64,000 nt of DNA. It comes from VAZQ01 sp963841705 (lineage in GTDB: Bacteria; Pseudomonadota; Alphaproteobacteria; Rhizobiales; Xanthobacteraceae). The notes beneath the pieces were generated by a model. The model was not told where the DNA came from and did not search any database. It was given only the letters and a program-made list of their open reading frames with translations. Where the stretch lies: positions 124,001 to 188,000 of the forward strand of contig CAWJDY010000018.1 of assembly GCA_963841705.1 (NCBI GenBank), given 5' to 3'. The position numbers were made by a program, and so were the translations under genes. Shown one piece after another: positions 42,545-52,387 of this stretch (positions are counted from its first letter, which is position 1; each line of letters opens with the position of its first letter).

Positions 42545-44818
42545 ATGTCGAGCACGGACGCATTGGCCTACGAAGCGACCGGACCGGGCGACTTGTTTGG
42601 GGTAATAGATCTGAACACCGGCGTGTTCACGTCTGTGGGCTCCACGGGACAGACGTTGGCCGGACTGGGTAGCTACAACGGGACGATTTACGGCGGCGCA
42701 TACCATGGCAACACGCTTTACAGCATCGATACGTCTACCGGCGCACTGACTGCGATCGGGACTGGGAATATTGGGAGCAACTATCTGCTCCTCGGTTCGA
42801 CTACATCGGGCCTCTACGGGATGGGCTGGAACGATGTTCTTTACTCAATCGATCCAGCAACTGGAGCTGCGACCGAAATCGGATCGACTGGCCTGCCGAT
42901 TGGCGGCGTCATGGGAATGTCCGCAGGTGGGAACACGTTATACGTAACGTATAACAACTCATTATACGCATTAAACACGACAAACGGCTCCGGTACGTTA
43001 GTTGCCACTACCACTGAGGGCGAGGCTGGATTTGGCGCTCTAGTGAGTGTCGGAGGTGTACTCTACGGTGGCGCATACAATGGAGCAGCGACACCCGACG
43101 TTTATGTTTTGGACCCAGAAACTGGTGCTGCGACTTTCGTTGCTGCATCACCAAGCACTCCATCCACATCGGGGGTGGCCGGGTTCTACGGGCTGGCGCC
43201 AGTGGTCGCGGCCGTAACGCCAACGGTAGCGCTGAAGATCGACAACACCGACGTGAACGTGGTCAACGGCACCGGGACGGTGACGTTTTTTTTCAGCGAG
43301 GCTCCGACCGCATTCACCTTGACCGATACCAGCGCGGTCGGTGGGAGGCTGAGCAACCTTCAGCAGATCGACGCTACGCATTACACCGCGACCTTCACGG
43401 GCAGTGCCAACACCGACATCAGCACTGCGTCGGTGAGCGTGACCGCCAGCAGTTATCAGGACCTAGCCGATAATGCAGGTGCGGGCGGCAGCACCGCCAG
43501 CTTCACCGTCGACACGGTGACGCCGACCGTGGCGGTGTCGATCGACAACACTGTCCTCAACGTTGCCAATCCCACCGGGCTAGTGACGTTTACGTTCAGC
43601 AAAGCGCCCACGGATTTCTCGCTTAATGACGTTACCTCGGCCGACGGGTCTCTGAGCAACTTGAGCGGGTCGGGGACGACCTACACGGCGACGTTCACGG
43701 CGAACGCCGGTGTTGATGACAACGCTGCCACGGTGAGCGTGATCAACGGCAGCTACCACGATGCCGATGGTAATGCCGGAACCGGCGCTAGCACGATGTC
43801 ACCCGTTAACTTCAGCAGTGCAGTTGCGACCTTCTACGAAGTTCAAAACGATTGGGCCCCGTCGCAGATGATCGATGGGATCTTCACAGGTCCGCCACCT
43901 AGTCCAGGCCAAGACGCCACCTATGGTGGCGTTAATGGCTGGTCAGTATATGACTTCAACGCTGGAATGGCAGACGGCGCCGATGCTCTATTAACGCTTG
44001 CAACTCCCCTGCCTGCGGGCCAATACAATCTCACTTTCAGAATCTATCAAAACTACTACGGGAACCCTGGCCATATACTGCGAGACTTTGCGCTCGACTA
44101 TACAACGGATGCATCGCCCACGTTGTCCAGCCCACAGACGCCCGTTTCGATTCAGAGCGCATCTTCCCTTAACGGGACAACATTTTCTTTTTTGTCCCCG
44201 GGAGAGTTGTTAGCCAACACCAGCCAAAACTCGATAGGAATCGACACATATACCATTTCAGCATTGGTTGACGCAGCCTCTCCGATTACCGGGATATTTC
44301 TAGACGCAATCAAAAACCCGGCCCTTCCAGGTGGTGGGCGACAAGGGCGGCGGCATAGGCACCGTTGCCTTCGGCACCAACGATTTGGGCCAGATCGTCG
44401 GGTACTACATCACCGGCGGCCGTTGGAAGGGCTTCCTTTCAGTGGCGGCACCAACGGCACCTACACCACCCTCCCCGACGATCCGTCGGCGGGCGGCGGG
44501 CCGGGCGTTGCTCCCCTCGCCATCAACGATTGGGGACAAATCGTCGGGTATTACAACGACAGCAACGGCTCGCATGGGTTCCTGTACAGCAACGGCATTT
44601 ACACTACCCTCGCCGTTCCAGGCGGTACCAACATCCTTGCAGACGGCATCAACGAAAACGCCGGCCAGGTCGTCGGCTGGTATTTTGACAGCTCTGGCAT
44701 TGAGCAACGGCTATCCGAATTTACAGCGGCGGCACCAACGGCACCTACACCACGCTGGACGATCCCTGCAGCACGCCATGGCTGTTATGTGGGTCCCCAC
44801 CTTATCGCGGGCATGTGA
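42545..44818 (+). CDS. Large Ig-like repeat secreted protein, N-terminal part (mosaic C-terminus)
   Basis: The ATG at 42545 follows GGAG at a suitable distance. There is no N-terminal signal peptide, as expected for type I secretion. Residues 1-225 form a beta-propeller-like region (VIDLNTGVFTSVGSTG, YSIDTSTGALTAIGTG). Two bacterial Ig-like repeats follow (PTVALKIDNTDVNV; PTVAVSIDNTVLNV, each ending SVTASSYQD or SVINGSYHD). A novel-looking domain (43800-44330) comes next, with FYEVQNDWAPSQMIDG and YNLTFRIYQNYYG. After about 44337 the frame enters out-of-frame HAF-repeat DNA, so the last 160 residues are probably not native. Confidence 0.75.
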   Translation: MSSTDALAYEATGPGDLFGVIDLNTGVFTSVGSTGQTLAGLGSYNGTIYGGAYHGNTLYSIDTSTGALTAIGTGNIGSNYLLLGSTTSGLYGMGWNDVLYSIDPATGAATEIGSTGLPIGGVMGMSAGGNTLYVTYNNSLYALNTTNGSGTLVATTTEGEAGFGALVSVGGVLYGGAYNGAATPDVYVLDPETGAATFVAASPSTPSTSGVAGFYGLAPVVAAVTPTVALKIDNTDVNVVNGTGTVTFFFSEAPTAFTLTDTSAVGGRLSNLQQIDATHYTATFTGSANTDISTASVSVTASSYQDLADNAGAGGSTASFTVDTVTPTVAVSIDNTVLNVANPTGLVTFTFSKAPTDFSLNDVTSADGSLSNLSGSGTTYTATFTANAGVDDNAATVSVINGSYHDADGNAGTGASTMSPVNFSSAVATFYEVQNDWAPSQMIDGIFTGPPPSPGQDATYGGVNGWSVYDFNAGMADGADALLTLATPLPAGQYNLTFRIYQNYYGNPGHILRDFALDYTTDASPTLSSPQTPVSIQSASSLNGTTFSFLSPGELLANTSQNSIGIDTYTISALVDAASPITGIFLDAIKNPALPGGGRQGRRHRHRCLRHQRFGPDRRVLHHRRPLEGLPFSGGTNGTYTTLPDDPSAGGGPGVAPLAINDWGQIVGYYNDSNGSHGFLYSNGIYTTLAVPGGTNILADGINENAGQVVGWYFDSSGIEQRLSEFTAAAPTAPTPRWTIPAARHGCYVGPHLIAGM
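43502..44337 (+). repeat. Long direct repeat, copy 1
   Basis: An 836-bp segment nearly identical to 45874-46701. The core from about 43690 differs from copy 2 at only a few third positions. It covers one Ig-like repeat and the whole FYEVQNDWAPSQ domain. The right edge, at GGTGGTGG, is where this copy switches into HAF-repeat sequence. Confidence 0.9.
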
Positions 44819-44930
44819 TCCGCTGCGGCGGGCATCAACGATCTGGGCCAGATCGTCGGCTATTATCACGACCTCAGCGGCATCCGCGGCTTCCTAGCCA
44901 GCCCCCTCAGCCCGCTGTCACCGGCATCAA
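44338..44930 (+). pseudogene. HAF-repeat (extracellular repeat) segment, frame-broken
   Basis: Repeat units of the HAF type appear across shifting frames: FGTNDLGQIVGYY, INDWGQIVGYYND, GTYTTL, GFLYSNGIYTTLAVPGGTN, GQVVGWYFDSSGIE and DLGQIVGYYHD. At least three indels break the frame. The 3' end returns to Ig-type sequence (TDNVAPLTGTLANRAYTN) near 44938. It appears to be inserted foreign repeat DNA between pieces of the adhesin. Confidence 0.7.
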
Positions 44931-44937
44931 TCATCTC

Positions 44938-46536
44938 GGTGACCGACAATGTGGCGCCGCTGACCGGGACACTCGCCAACCGAGCCTACACCAACGATCC
45001 CGACCCGACCGTGCAGGTGAGCCTGAGCGGCACGGGCGCGCTCGCCGGCGACACGGTGCAAGGAAATCGTCGTATCGGAGTTCACCTTGGACGCCGGGGC
45101 GGCGGGCAGCAGCGCTACCTTCACCGTTTGCCCGCCGCAGCGGTGCCCGCGATAAGGTGGGGACCCACCATAATCGTGCCCGGGGTGGTTGAGGGATCGT
45201 CCAGCGTGGTGTAGGTGCCGTTGGTGCCGCCGCTGTAAAGGAAGCCGTGCTCAATGCCAGAGCTGTCAAAATACCAGCCGACGACCTGGCCGGCGTCGTT
45301 GATGCCGTCTGCAAGGATGTTGGTACCGCCTGGAACGGCGAGGGTAGTGTAAATGCCGTTGCTGTACAGGAACATGGAGCGTCTACAACGGAACCGGCAC
45401 CGGCAGCCCGCTCGGCAACTCGTACAGGCTCACCAGCACCGACATCAGCAACGGCTTTGCCAACGTCCAGCCCGGCACGCTGACCAACGGCACCACCTAT
45501 ACGCTGACGGCCCGGATCACGGATGCGGCCGGCAACCAGAGCGCGGTTTCCACCAATTCCTTCACGCTGACCGAGGACACCGCGACTCCGACGGTGGCGG
45601 TGTCGATCTCTAGCAGCGACGTCAATCTGGCGGCCAACACCGCGACCGTGACGTTCGTCTTCAGCGATGCGACCACGGACTTTAGCATTCTCGGGAGTAC
45701 CACTGCGATCGGCGGGACGCTGAGCAATCTTCAGACGAACAACGGTGGGAACACCTACACGGCGACTTTCACGGCTGCGTCCGGCACAGACATTAGTAAT
45801 GCGTCGGTGAGCGTGCTGGCCGGTAGTTACCATGGTCCAGCCGGCGTCGCCGGCACGGGCGGCAACGGCCCCGTTCACGGTCGATACGGTCGTGCCGACA
45901 GTGAGCGTATCGATCGACAACACTGTCCTCAACGTTGCCCATCCCACTGCGCTAGTGACGTTCACGTTCAACAAAGCGCCCACGGATTTCTCATTAAACG
46001 ACGTTAGGGCGGTCGATGGCTCGCTGAGCAACTTGAGCGGATCGGGTACGACTTACACTGCAACGTTCACGGCGAATGCCGGTGTTGATGACAACGCTGC
46101 CACGGTGAGCGTGATCAACGGCAGCTACCACGATGCCGATGGTAATGCCGGAACCGGCGCTAGCACGATGTCACCCGTTAACTTCAGCAGTGCAGTTGCG
46201 ACCTTCTACGAAGTTCAAAACGATTGGGCCCCGTCGCAGATGATCGATGGGATCTTCACAGGTCCGCCACCTAGTCCAGGCCAAGACGCCACCTATGGTG
46301 GCGTTAGTGGCTGGTCAGTATATGACTTCAACGCTGGAATGGCGGACGGCGCCGACGCTCTATTAACGCTTGCAACCCCTCTCCCAGCGGGTCAATACAA
46401 TCTCACTTTCAGAATTTATCAAAACTACTACGGCAACCCTGGCCATATACTAGGAGACTTTGCGCTTGACTACACAACGGATGCATCGGCAACGCTGTCC
46501 AGCCCACAGACCCCTGTTTCGATTGTCTTCCCTTAA
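44938..46536 (+). pseudogene. Ig-like secreted protein, disrupted middle part
   Basis: 44938-45060 encodes TDNVAPLTGTLANRAYTN and SLSGTGALAGDTVQ. The natural continuation (VYNGTGTGSPLGNSYRLTS, DAAGNQSAVSTNSFTL) resumes only at 45377, after an inserted inverted block. An Ig-like repeat follows (PTVAVSISSSDVNLAANT). One extra G near 45869 shifts the frame, and the repeat PTVSVSIDNTVLNV plus the FYEVQNDWAPSQ domain continue to 46536. An 8-bp deletion near 46524, relative to copy 1, shifts the frame again. Confidence 0.75.
45121..45375 (-). repeat. Inverted copy of the HAF-repeat block
   Basis: On the minus strand this gives an uninterrupted frame of 84 residues (FLYSNGIYTTLAVPGGTN, INDAGQVVGWYFDSSGIEH, GGTNGTYTTLDDPS). 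It matches the plus-strand block at about 44575-44840 in inverted orientation, but without that block's indels. It splits GDTVQ|VYNGTG of the adhesin. The two copies form a long inverted repeat with about 300 bp between. Confidence 0.8.
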
Positions 46537-46701
46537 CGGGACGACATTTTCTTTGCTGTCGCCGGGAGAACTGTTAGCCAACACCAGTCAGAACTCGATA
46601 GGCACGGATACCTATACCATTTCAGCATTGGTTGACTCAGCATCTCCGATTACCGGCATATTTCTCGACGCAATCAAAAACCCCGCACTCCCAGGTGGTG
46701 G
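45874..46701 (+). repeat. Long direct repeat, copy 2
   Basis: An 828-bp counterpart of 43502-44337, offset by 2372 bp, or 2364 bp after an 8-bp deletion at about 46524 (GATTGTCTTCC against GATTCAGAGCGCATCTTCC). Downstream it runs into the native continuation GPGGQYGNGNFVVSEFTL, so copy 2 probably has the ancestral right border. Confidence 0.9.
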
Positions 46702-48604
46702 ACCGGGGGGACAGTACGGCAACGGAAATTTCGTCGTCTCCGAGTTCACCTTGGACGCCGGCATCAGCGGCGGCACGGCGCCGTTCACGGTCGACACAAC
46801 CCCACCGGCCACACCAGCCGCGCCCACCGATGCCTCGGTGGTGAATGGCTATGTCAATCGCGTGAATGACACCCCGAACCAGGTGCTCACCGGCACGGCT
46901 GAGAACGGCAGCACGGTTACCGTCTATGACAACAATATTCAGGTTGGCAGTACTACCGCGGATGCGACGACCGGCTTCTGGAGCTTCCCGATCGGCGTTC
47001 TGCCCGACGACAGCGCGCACAGCTACACGGTCACGGCGACGGATGCCGCCGGCAATGTGAGCCAACAGAGCGCTGCCCTGAGCTCTGTCGTGGACACGGA
47101 TCCCGATGAACAGGCTGCGCTGAAACTCACAGTCGGAACTACAGCCATCAGTGCTGCTACGGCCGCATTGGTCCCCTTTACCATTGCTGGCCTGGAGCTT
47201 GAAGATGCCGGAACCGTTACCTTTACCGATGTCAACCAGAAGACCGTCGTGGTCAACGTAACTGGCCGGCAGACCAGTTACACCGCAAACCTGAGCTCTT
47301 TGGCTGACGGGACAATCACCTCATCACTGGCGGTGAGTTCAGATCCGGCGGGGAACACCTTTACTCCGGTTTTGGGCAATTCGGTCACGCTGACACAGCT
47401 GGATCATTGGACCAATGTCGCAGGTGGAAACTGGACCAATTCCTCAAGCTGGACCACGTGGAATGGCACTCACGCAGTTCCGACCGGCACCATTGATGCT
47501 GTTTTCGACACAAGCGGTACGTACACGGTCAACATCACAACAGCAGATACCGCTTACGCTCTGCTCCTGAACAATAGTGGGACAACGGTTGCGGACACGA
47601 GCGGTGGGACCCTGACACTCACAGGAACTGGCGGTTTAAGCAACCCCAATGGCACTTTGGCAATTAATGCTGGCGTCTTTACGCTTAATGGGGGCGCGCT
47701 GAAGGCAGGTGCAATTTCAATTACCTCCGGAGGAGAGTTGCTGGTGTCGGCCAGCTATACGGGTCTAATGAATGAGACCCTCGACAACGGGGCGATTGTC
47801 ATCTCCGGCAAGAAGAGCATTGTTAGCCTTGCCGGCAACATCAGTGGGTCAAGCGAGATCAATATCCAAAATGGCGCGGCTGCGACCTTCAATGGTGCGA
47901 TCACCGGATCAGAGGCATTCACAATCACCGACACGTCGAACGCAATAGTCAACACTACGATCAGTGGGAGCGGGTCTTTTGCACTGTTGAATAGCGGTAG
48001 CCTGGAATTCGGGGCAGCGGATTCTGAGAACGTGACATTTATGGCGGGTGCCAATGGCAGCCTCACATTCGACCACAGCTTAACGGCACCGTTCACGGGA
48101 TCTGTGTCAGGCCTGAGCCCGAAAAACGCGATCATACTTGCGGATCTTACTTGGACCCCGCGGAAGATGACGGCCACTTTTTCCGGCGATACATCAGGGG
48201 GCACGCTCACCGTCAGCAATGGAACAAACAGCGTCGCACTGAAACTCTTGGGGGATTATACAACCGCTTCCTGGAAGCTTTCGAAGGATAATATGGGGGG
48301 TACGCGCGTCGTTGATCCGCCAGTCACTGGCTCGCTTACTTCGGATGCGAATAATGGCGCCGCGGGGGGCATTGATCTCTCGGGTATCAGCTTCGATGCC
48401 AACACCACGCTTGCTTATTCGGCCAATGGCAACAACAGCGGTGGCAACCTGACAGTGAGTGATGGCCTGCATGCCCAAACTGTTGCGCTGCTCGGCCAAT
48501 ACATGGCATCCAGCTTCGTGATGGCGAGCGACGGGCACGGCGGGACGATGATCACCGATCCGCCATCGAACCAGCAGCCGCTGCTGACTCATCCGCATGG
48601 ATAA
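46460..48604 (+). CDS. Ig-like/T1SS-secreted repeat protein, C-terminal part
   Basis: Adhesin sequence is in frame from about 46527 (LNGTTFSLLSPGELL) to the stop at 48604; the first 22 residues before it read the wrong frame. It contains a big Ig-like unit (PATPAAPTDASVVNGYVN, ENGSTVTVYDNNIQVG, SYTVTATDAAGNVSQQSA). A beta-helix-like region comes next (WTNVAGGNWTNSSSW, GTYTVNITTADTAYALLL, GAIVISGKKSIVSLAGNISG). Two tail repeats end it (LTVSNGTNSVALKLLGDY; LTVSDGLHAQTVALLGQYM then DGHGGTMITDPP). Tails of this kind precede type I secretion genes, and those lie 130 bp downstream. Confidence 0.8.
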   Translation: MRLTTQRMHRQRCPAHRPLFRLSSLNGTTFSLLSPGELLANTSQNSIGTDTYTISALVDSASPITGIFLDAIKNPALPGGGPGGQYGNGNFVVSEFTLDAGISGGTAPFTVDTTPPATPAAPTDASVVNGYVNRVNDTPNQVLTGTAENGSTVTVYDNNIQVGSTTADATTGFWSFPIGVLPDDSAHSYTVTATDAAGNVSQQSAALSSVVDTDPDEQAALKLTVGTTAISAATAALVPFTIAGLELEDAGTVTFTDVNQKTVVVNVTGRQTSYTANLSSLADGTITSSLAVSSDPAGNTFTPVLGNSVTLTQLDHWTNVAGGNWTNSSSWTTWNGTHAVPTGTIDAVFDTSGTYTVNITTADTAYALLLNNSGTTVADTSGGTLTLTGTGGLSNPNGTLAINAGVFTLNGGALKAGAISITSGGELLVSASYTGLMNETLDNGAIVISGKKSIVSLAGNISGSSEINIQNGAAATFNGAITGSEAFTITDTSNAIVNTTISGSGSFALLNSGSLEFGAADSENVTFMAGANGSLTFDHSLTAPFTGSVSGLSPKNAIILADLTWTPRKMTATFSGDTSGGTLTVSNGTNSVALKLLGDYTTASWKLSKDNMGGTRVVDPPVTGSLTSDANNGAAGGIDLSGISFDANTTLAYSANGNNSGGNLTVSDGLHAQTVALLGQYMASSFVMASDGHGGTMITDPPSNQQPLLTHPHG

Positions 48605-48736
48605 TGCAACCAACGCCGCGCCGCGTGATAGCCATGCCGGTCACACCAAGCGCAAGGCTTGCACCTCGGGTCAGCTCGAGGCGGGCCCCCGGGTTGCCGG
48701 GCATGGAGAGTCAAATCGCTGACGGATCCGCATGCA

Positions 48737-50878
48737 ATGTTGATCGAGGTGGGTAACACGAATTTAGCCGATCCTGGGCTTTGGGCTCTAGTGACGTTGC
48801 TCCGTTTTCAGGGCATCGGCGCCGATCCCGAGCAGATCCGGCACCGCTTCGGCGGCACTCCCGTTGGGATCCCGGAAATGTTGCGGGTTGCTGGCGAGTT
48901 CGGGCTCAAGGCGCGCGGGCGCAAGAGCTCGTGGTCGCGGTTGCCCAACACGCCGCTGCCGGCCATCGCGGCGCTCAAGGACGGCGGGTTCATGTTCCTG
49001 GGCAAGGCCGGCGAGGGCAAAGTGCTGGTGCAAGCGCCGGGATCGCCGCGCCCGGCGCTGATGACGCAAGCGGAGTTCGAGGCGGTGTGGGACGGGCGTC
49101 TGGTGCTGATGACGCGGCGGGCCGGGTTGCTCGATCTCTCCCGCCGGTTCGATATCACCTGGTTCCTCGGCGCAATTCACAAATACCGGCGGCTTCTCGC
49201 CGAGGTGCTTGTCGCCTCCTTCTTCCTGCAAGTCTTCGCGCTGGTCTCCCCACTGTTCTTCCAGGTGGTGATCGACAAGGTGCTCGTGCATCGCAGCATG
49301 AGCACCCTCGACGTGCTCATCCTCGGTCTCGTCGCCGTCGGCATATTCGAGACGATCATGGGCATTCTGCGCACCTACTTGTTCGCGCACACGACCAACC
49401 GCATCGACGTCGAGCTCGGTGCGCGGCTGTTCCGCCATCTGCTCGCTTTGCCGATCGCCTATTTCCAGGCGCGCCGCGTAGGCAATTCTGTCGCGCGCGT
49501 GCGCGAGCTGGAGAACATCCGCAACTTCCTGACCAGCTCGGCGCTCACCCTGGTCATCGACCTGCTCTTCACCTTCGTATTCCTGGCGGTGATGTTCCTC
49601 TACTCGCCGCTGCTGACCTGGATCGTGCTGGCGTCCTTTCCTTTCTACATCGGCATCTCGGCCGGAGCGACGCCGCTGTTCCGGCAGCGGCTCGACGTGA
49701 AATTCCAGCGCGGGGCCGAGAACCAGGCGTTCCTAGTGGAAAGCGTCACCGGCGTTGAGACCCTCAAGTCCATGGCCGTCGAGCCGCAAATGCAGCGGCG
49801 CTGGGAGGAGCAGCTCGCCGGCTATGTCTCCGCGAGCTTCAAGGTGGTGAGCCTCGGCAACACCGCGAGCAATTGCGTGCAGCTCGTCAACAAACTGGTC
49901 ATTGCCGGGACGCTGTATTACGGCGCCAGGCTGGTGATCGACGGCGACCTCACCGTAGGCGAGCTCGTCGCGTTCAACATGCTCGCGGGCCGGGTGAGCG
50001 CGCCGGTGCTGCGGCTTGCGCAGATCTGGCAGGACTTTCATCAGGCCCGCCTTTCCGTCGCGCGGCTCGGCGACATCCTCAATACCGCCGCGGAGCCGAC
50101 CTACAATCCGGCGCGCGCCGCGCTGCCGGCGATCCGCGGCGATGTCACCTTCGAGCATGTGACTTTCCGCTATCGCATCGATGCCGCCGAGGTGCTGCAC
50201 GACATCAGTCTGGCCGTACCCGCCGGGCAGATGGTGGGCATCATCGGTCCCTCCGGCTCGGGCAAGAGCACGCTCGCCAAACTCGTCCAGCGCCTCTATG
50301 TGCCGGAGACCGGACGGGTGCTGGTGGATGGCGTCGATCTAGCCATGGTCGACATCTCATGGCTGCGCCGTCAGATCGGGGTCGTGCTGCAGGAGAACGT
50401 GTTATTCAACCGCTCGGTGCGCGACAACATCGCGCTGGTCGATCCGGCCGTGCCGATGGAGAGCGTGATCGCTGCCGCCACGCTCGCCGGCGCGCATGAC
50501 TTCATTCTTGAGCTGCCCGAGGGCTACGATACCGTGTTGGGCGAACGGGGCACTTCGCTTTCCGGCGGCCAGCGCCAGCGCATCGCGATCGCGCGTGCCT
50601 TGATGAGCAACCCGCGCATCCTGATCTTCGATGAGGCCACGAGCTCGCTCGACTACGAGAGCGAACGGACCATCCAGCAGAATATGCACGAGATCGCCAA
50701 GGGGCGAACGGTCTTCATCATCGCGCACCGCCTCTCCACGGTGCGCGCCTGCGACCGCATCGTGACCATTGAGCGCGGCCGGCTCGTCGAGGACGGCACG
50801 CACGAGGAGTTGATCAGAACCGGGGGGCGGTATGCCGCCTTCTACCGCATGCAGGCTGGGATCCATGAGCTCCGCTAA
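48737..50878 (+). CDS. Type I secretion ABC transporter/permease (HlyB family)
   Basis: 713 residues from the ATG at 48737; a longer frame from 48659 adds a tail of no family value. An N-terminal C39-like domain lacks the protease Cys (a docking domain). A six-helix membrane domain (about 150-430) and an ABC domain follow: Walker A GPSGSGKST near 505, signature LSGGQRQRIAIARA near 608, Walker B ILIFDEATSSLD and the H-loop His in IIAHRLSTV. It exports the unfolded substrate through a HlyD/TolC channel. It overlaps the HlyD gene by 14 bp. No TolC gene is in view. Confidence 0.95.
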   Translation: MLIEVGNTNLADPGLWALVTLLRFQGIGADPEQIRHRFGGTPVGIPEMLRVAGEFGLKARGRKSSWSRLPNTPLPAIAALKDGGFMFLGKAGEGKVLVQAPGSPRPALMTQAEFEAVWDGRLVLMTRRAGLLDLSRRFDITWFLGAIHKYRRLLAEVLVASFFLQVFALVSPLFFQVVIDKVLVHRSMSTLDVLILGLVAVGIFETIMGILRTYLFAHTTNRIDVELGARLFRHLLALPIAYFQARRVGNSVARVRELENIRNFLTSSALTLVIDLLFTFVFLAVMFLYSPLLTWIVLASFPFYIGISAGATPLFRQRLDVKFQRGAENQAFLVESVTGVETLKSMAVEPQMQRRWEEQLAGYVSASFKVVSLGNTASNCVQLVNKLVIAGTLYYGARLVIDGDLTVGELVAFNMLAGRVSAPVLRLAQIWQDFHQARLSVARLGDILNTAAEPTYNPARAALPAIRGDVTFEHVTFRYRIDAAEVLHDISLAVPAGQMVGIIGPSGSGKSTLAKLVQRLYVPETGRVLVDGVDLAMVDISWLRRQIGVVLQENVLFNRSVRDNIALVDPAVPMESVIAAATLAGAHDFILELPEGYDTVLGERGTSLSGGQRQRIAIARALMSNPRILIFDEATSSLDYESERTIQQNMHEIAKGRTVFIIAHRLSTVRACDRIVTIERGRLVEDGTHEELIRTGGRYAAFYRMQAGIHELR

Positions 50879-52295
50879 AATCATTCCGTTTTCTCATCCG
50901 CGCGACCGCCGCGATCGCGACGATATCGCATTCCTCCCGGCAGCGCTTGAGATCGTGGAGTCGCCGCCCTCGCCCACGGGGCGAGCGATCGGGCTGACGA
51001 TCATCGCTCTGTTCTGCCTGGCGCTGGGTTGGGCGGCGTTCGGCAAGATCGACATCGTCGCCTCGGCGCCCGGCAAGATCATCACCAGCGGCCGCACCAA
51101 GACCATTCAGCCGTTCGAGACGGGCGTGGTGCGCGCCATTCACGTGCGCGACGGGATGGCGGTGAAGGCGGGCGACGTGCTCATCGAGCTCGACAGCACC
51201 ATGAATATGGCCGAGCGCAACCACATCGAGAGCGACCTGATCGCGGCGCAGCTCGACATTGCCAGGCTTCGCGCCGCGCTGTCCGATGCCGAGGATCCTG
51301 CTGACAATTTCCACCCGCCCGCGGGCGCGAGCCCGCACCTCGTCGCCATGGCGCGCCAGTTCCTGATCAACCAGGTGGCGGAGCACCGCGCCAAGGTCGC
51401 CGCGCTCGAGAAGCAGCAGGCGCAAAAGGTGGCCGAGCGCTCGACCACTGCCGCAACCATCACCAAGCTCGAATCGACCATTCCCGTGGTGCAGCAGCGG
51501 GTGGATATTCGCGGCGCCTTGTACAACCGCGAGTTCGGCTCGAAGCTCCAGTATCTCGAGACGCTGCAGTTGCTGATCGAGCAGCAGCAGGATCTTGGCG
51601 TGCAGAAAAGCAAGCTGCAGGAATCCGAAGCGGCGATCGCTGCGATCACGCAGACGCGGGCGCAGACCGTCGCGGAATTCCGCCGCAACCTGCTCGATGA
51701 GCTCAACAAGGCCGAAGCAAAGGCGTCCGGGCTGGTGCAGGACGTGGCCAAGGCCGAGCAGCGCGCCAAGTTTCAGACGCTCACCGCGCCGGTCGACGGC
51801 GTGGTGCAGCAGCTCGCCATACACACCATTGGCGGCGTGGTCACGCCGGCGCAGGCATTGGTCGTGCTGGTGCCCCAGGAGAGCCAGCTCGAGATCGAGG
51901 CCATGGTATCGAACCGCGACATCGGCTTCGTGCATCCGGGCCAGGACGCCGAGATCAAGGTCGATACCTTCACCTTCACCCGCTACGGCCTCCTCCACGG
52001 CAAGGTGCTCAGCGTCTCGCGCGATGCCATCTCGCGGGACAAGCCGCAGGACAAGCCGAACGAGAAAGGAGCCCCCGGCACCGACAACGCCAGCAGCGAG
52101 CCCAAGGGCCAGGAGCTGTCCTATGCGGCGCGGGTCTCGCTCGACCGCACGCAGATGCAGATCGACGACAACCTGGTCAATCTTGGCCTCGGCATGGCGG
52201 TCACGGTGGAGATCAAGACCGGCGAGCGCAGCGTGCTCAGCTATCTGCTCTCCCCCATCATGCGCTACAAGCACGACACGCTGCGCGAGCGCTAA
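50865..52295 (+). CDS. Type I secretion periplasmic adaptor (HlyD family)
   Basis: 476 residues. One inner-membrane helix near residues 45-65 (GLTIIALFCLALGWAAFG), a lipoyl-like half (IDIVASAPGKIITSGRTK, IHVRDGMAVKAGDVLIEL), a long coiled coil (about 115-310), the second lipoyl half and a beta domain (LEIEAMVSNRDIGFVHPGQ). A charged insertion (KPQDKPNEKGAPGTDN) is unusual. It links the ABC exporter to an outer-membrane TolC. It is co-transcribed with the exporter and intact, in contrast to the broken substrate gene. Confidence 0.94.
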   Translation: MSSAKIIPFSHPRDRRDRDDIAFLPAALEIVESPPSPTGRAIGLTIIALFCLALGWAAFGKIDIVASAPGKIITSGRTKTIQPFETGVVRAIHVRDGMAVKAGDVLIELDSTMNMAERNHIESDLIAAQLDIARLRAALSDAEDPADNFHPPAGASPHLVAMARQFLINQVAEHRAKVAALEKQQAQKVAERSTTAATITKLESTIPVVQQRVDIRGALYNREFGSKLQYLETLQLLIEQQQDLGVQKSKLQESEAAIAAITQTRAQTVAEFRRNLLDELNKAEAKASGLVQDVAKAEQRAKFQTLTAPVDGVVQQLAIHTIGGVVTPAQALVVLVPQESQLEIEAMVSNRDIGFVHPGQDAEIKVDTFTFTRYGLLHGKVLSVSRDAISRDKPQDKPNEKGAPGTDNASSEPKGQELSYAARVSLDRTQMQIDDNLVNLGLGMAVTVEIKTGERSVLSYLLSPIMRYKHDTLRER

Positions 52296-52387
52296 AACCG
52301 ATCAATAGCGAAGGAAGCCGCGGCCCGGTGGGCTGAACATCCGGCGGCGTCGAATGACGTGGTAACGGGACGCGCGCGGGCGAACTT

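Noticed and set aside
44931..46031. Long minus-strand open frame across the adhesin mosaic.
   Set aside because: Only 45121-45375 of it encodes real HAF-repeat sequence; the rest is antisense to Ig-like repeats.
43502..46701. CRISPR array or tandem satellite in the repeat-rich adhesin region.
   Set aside because: The repeats are long coding duplications, not short regularly spaced units.
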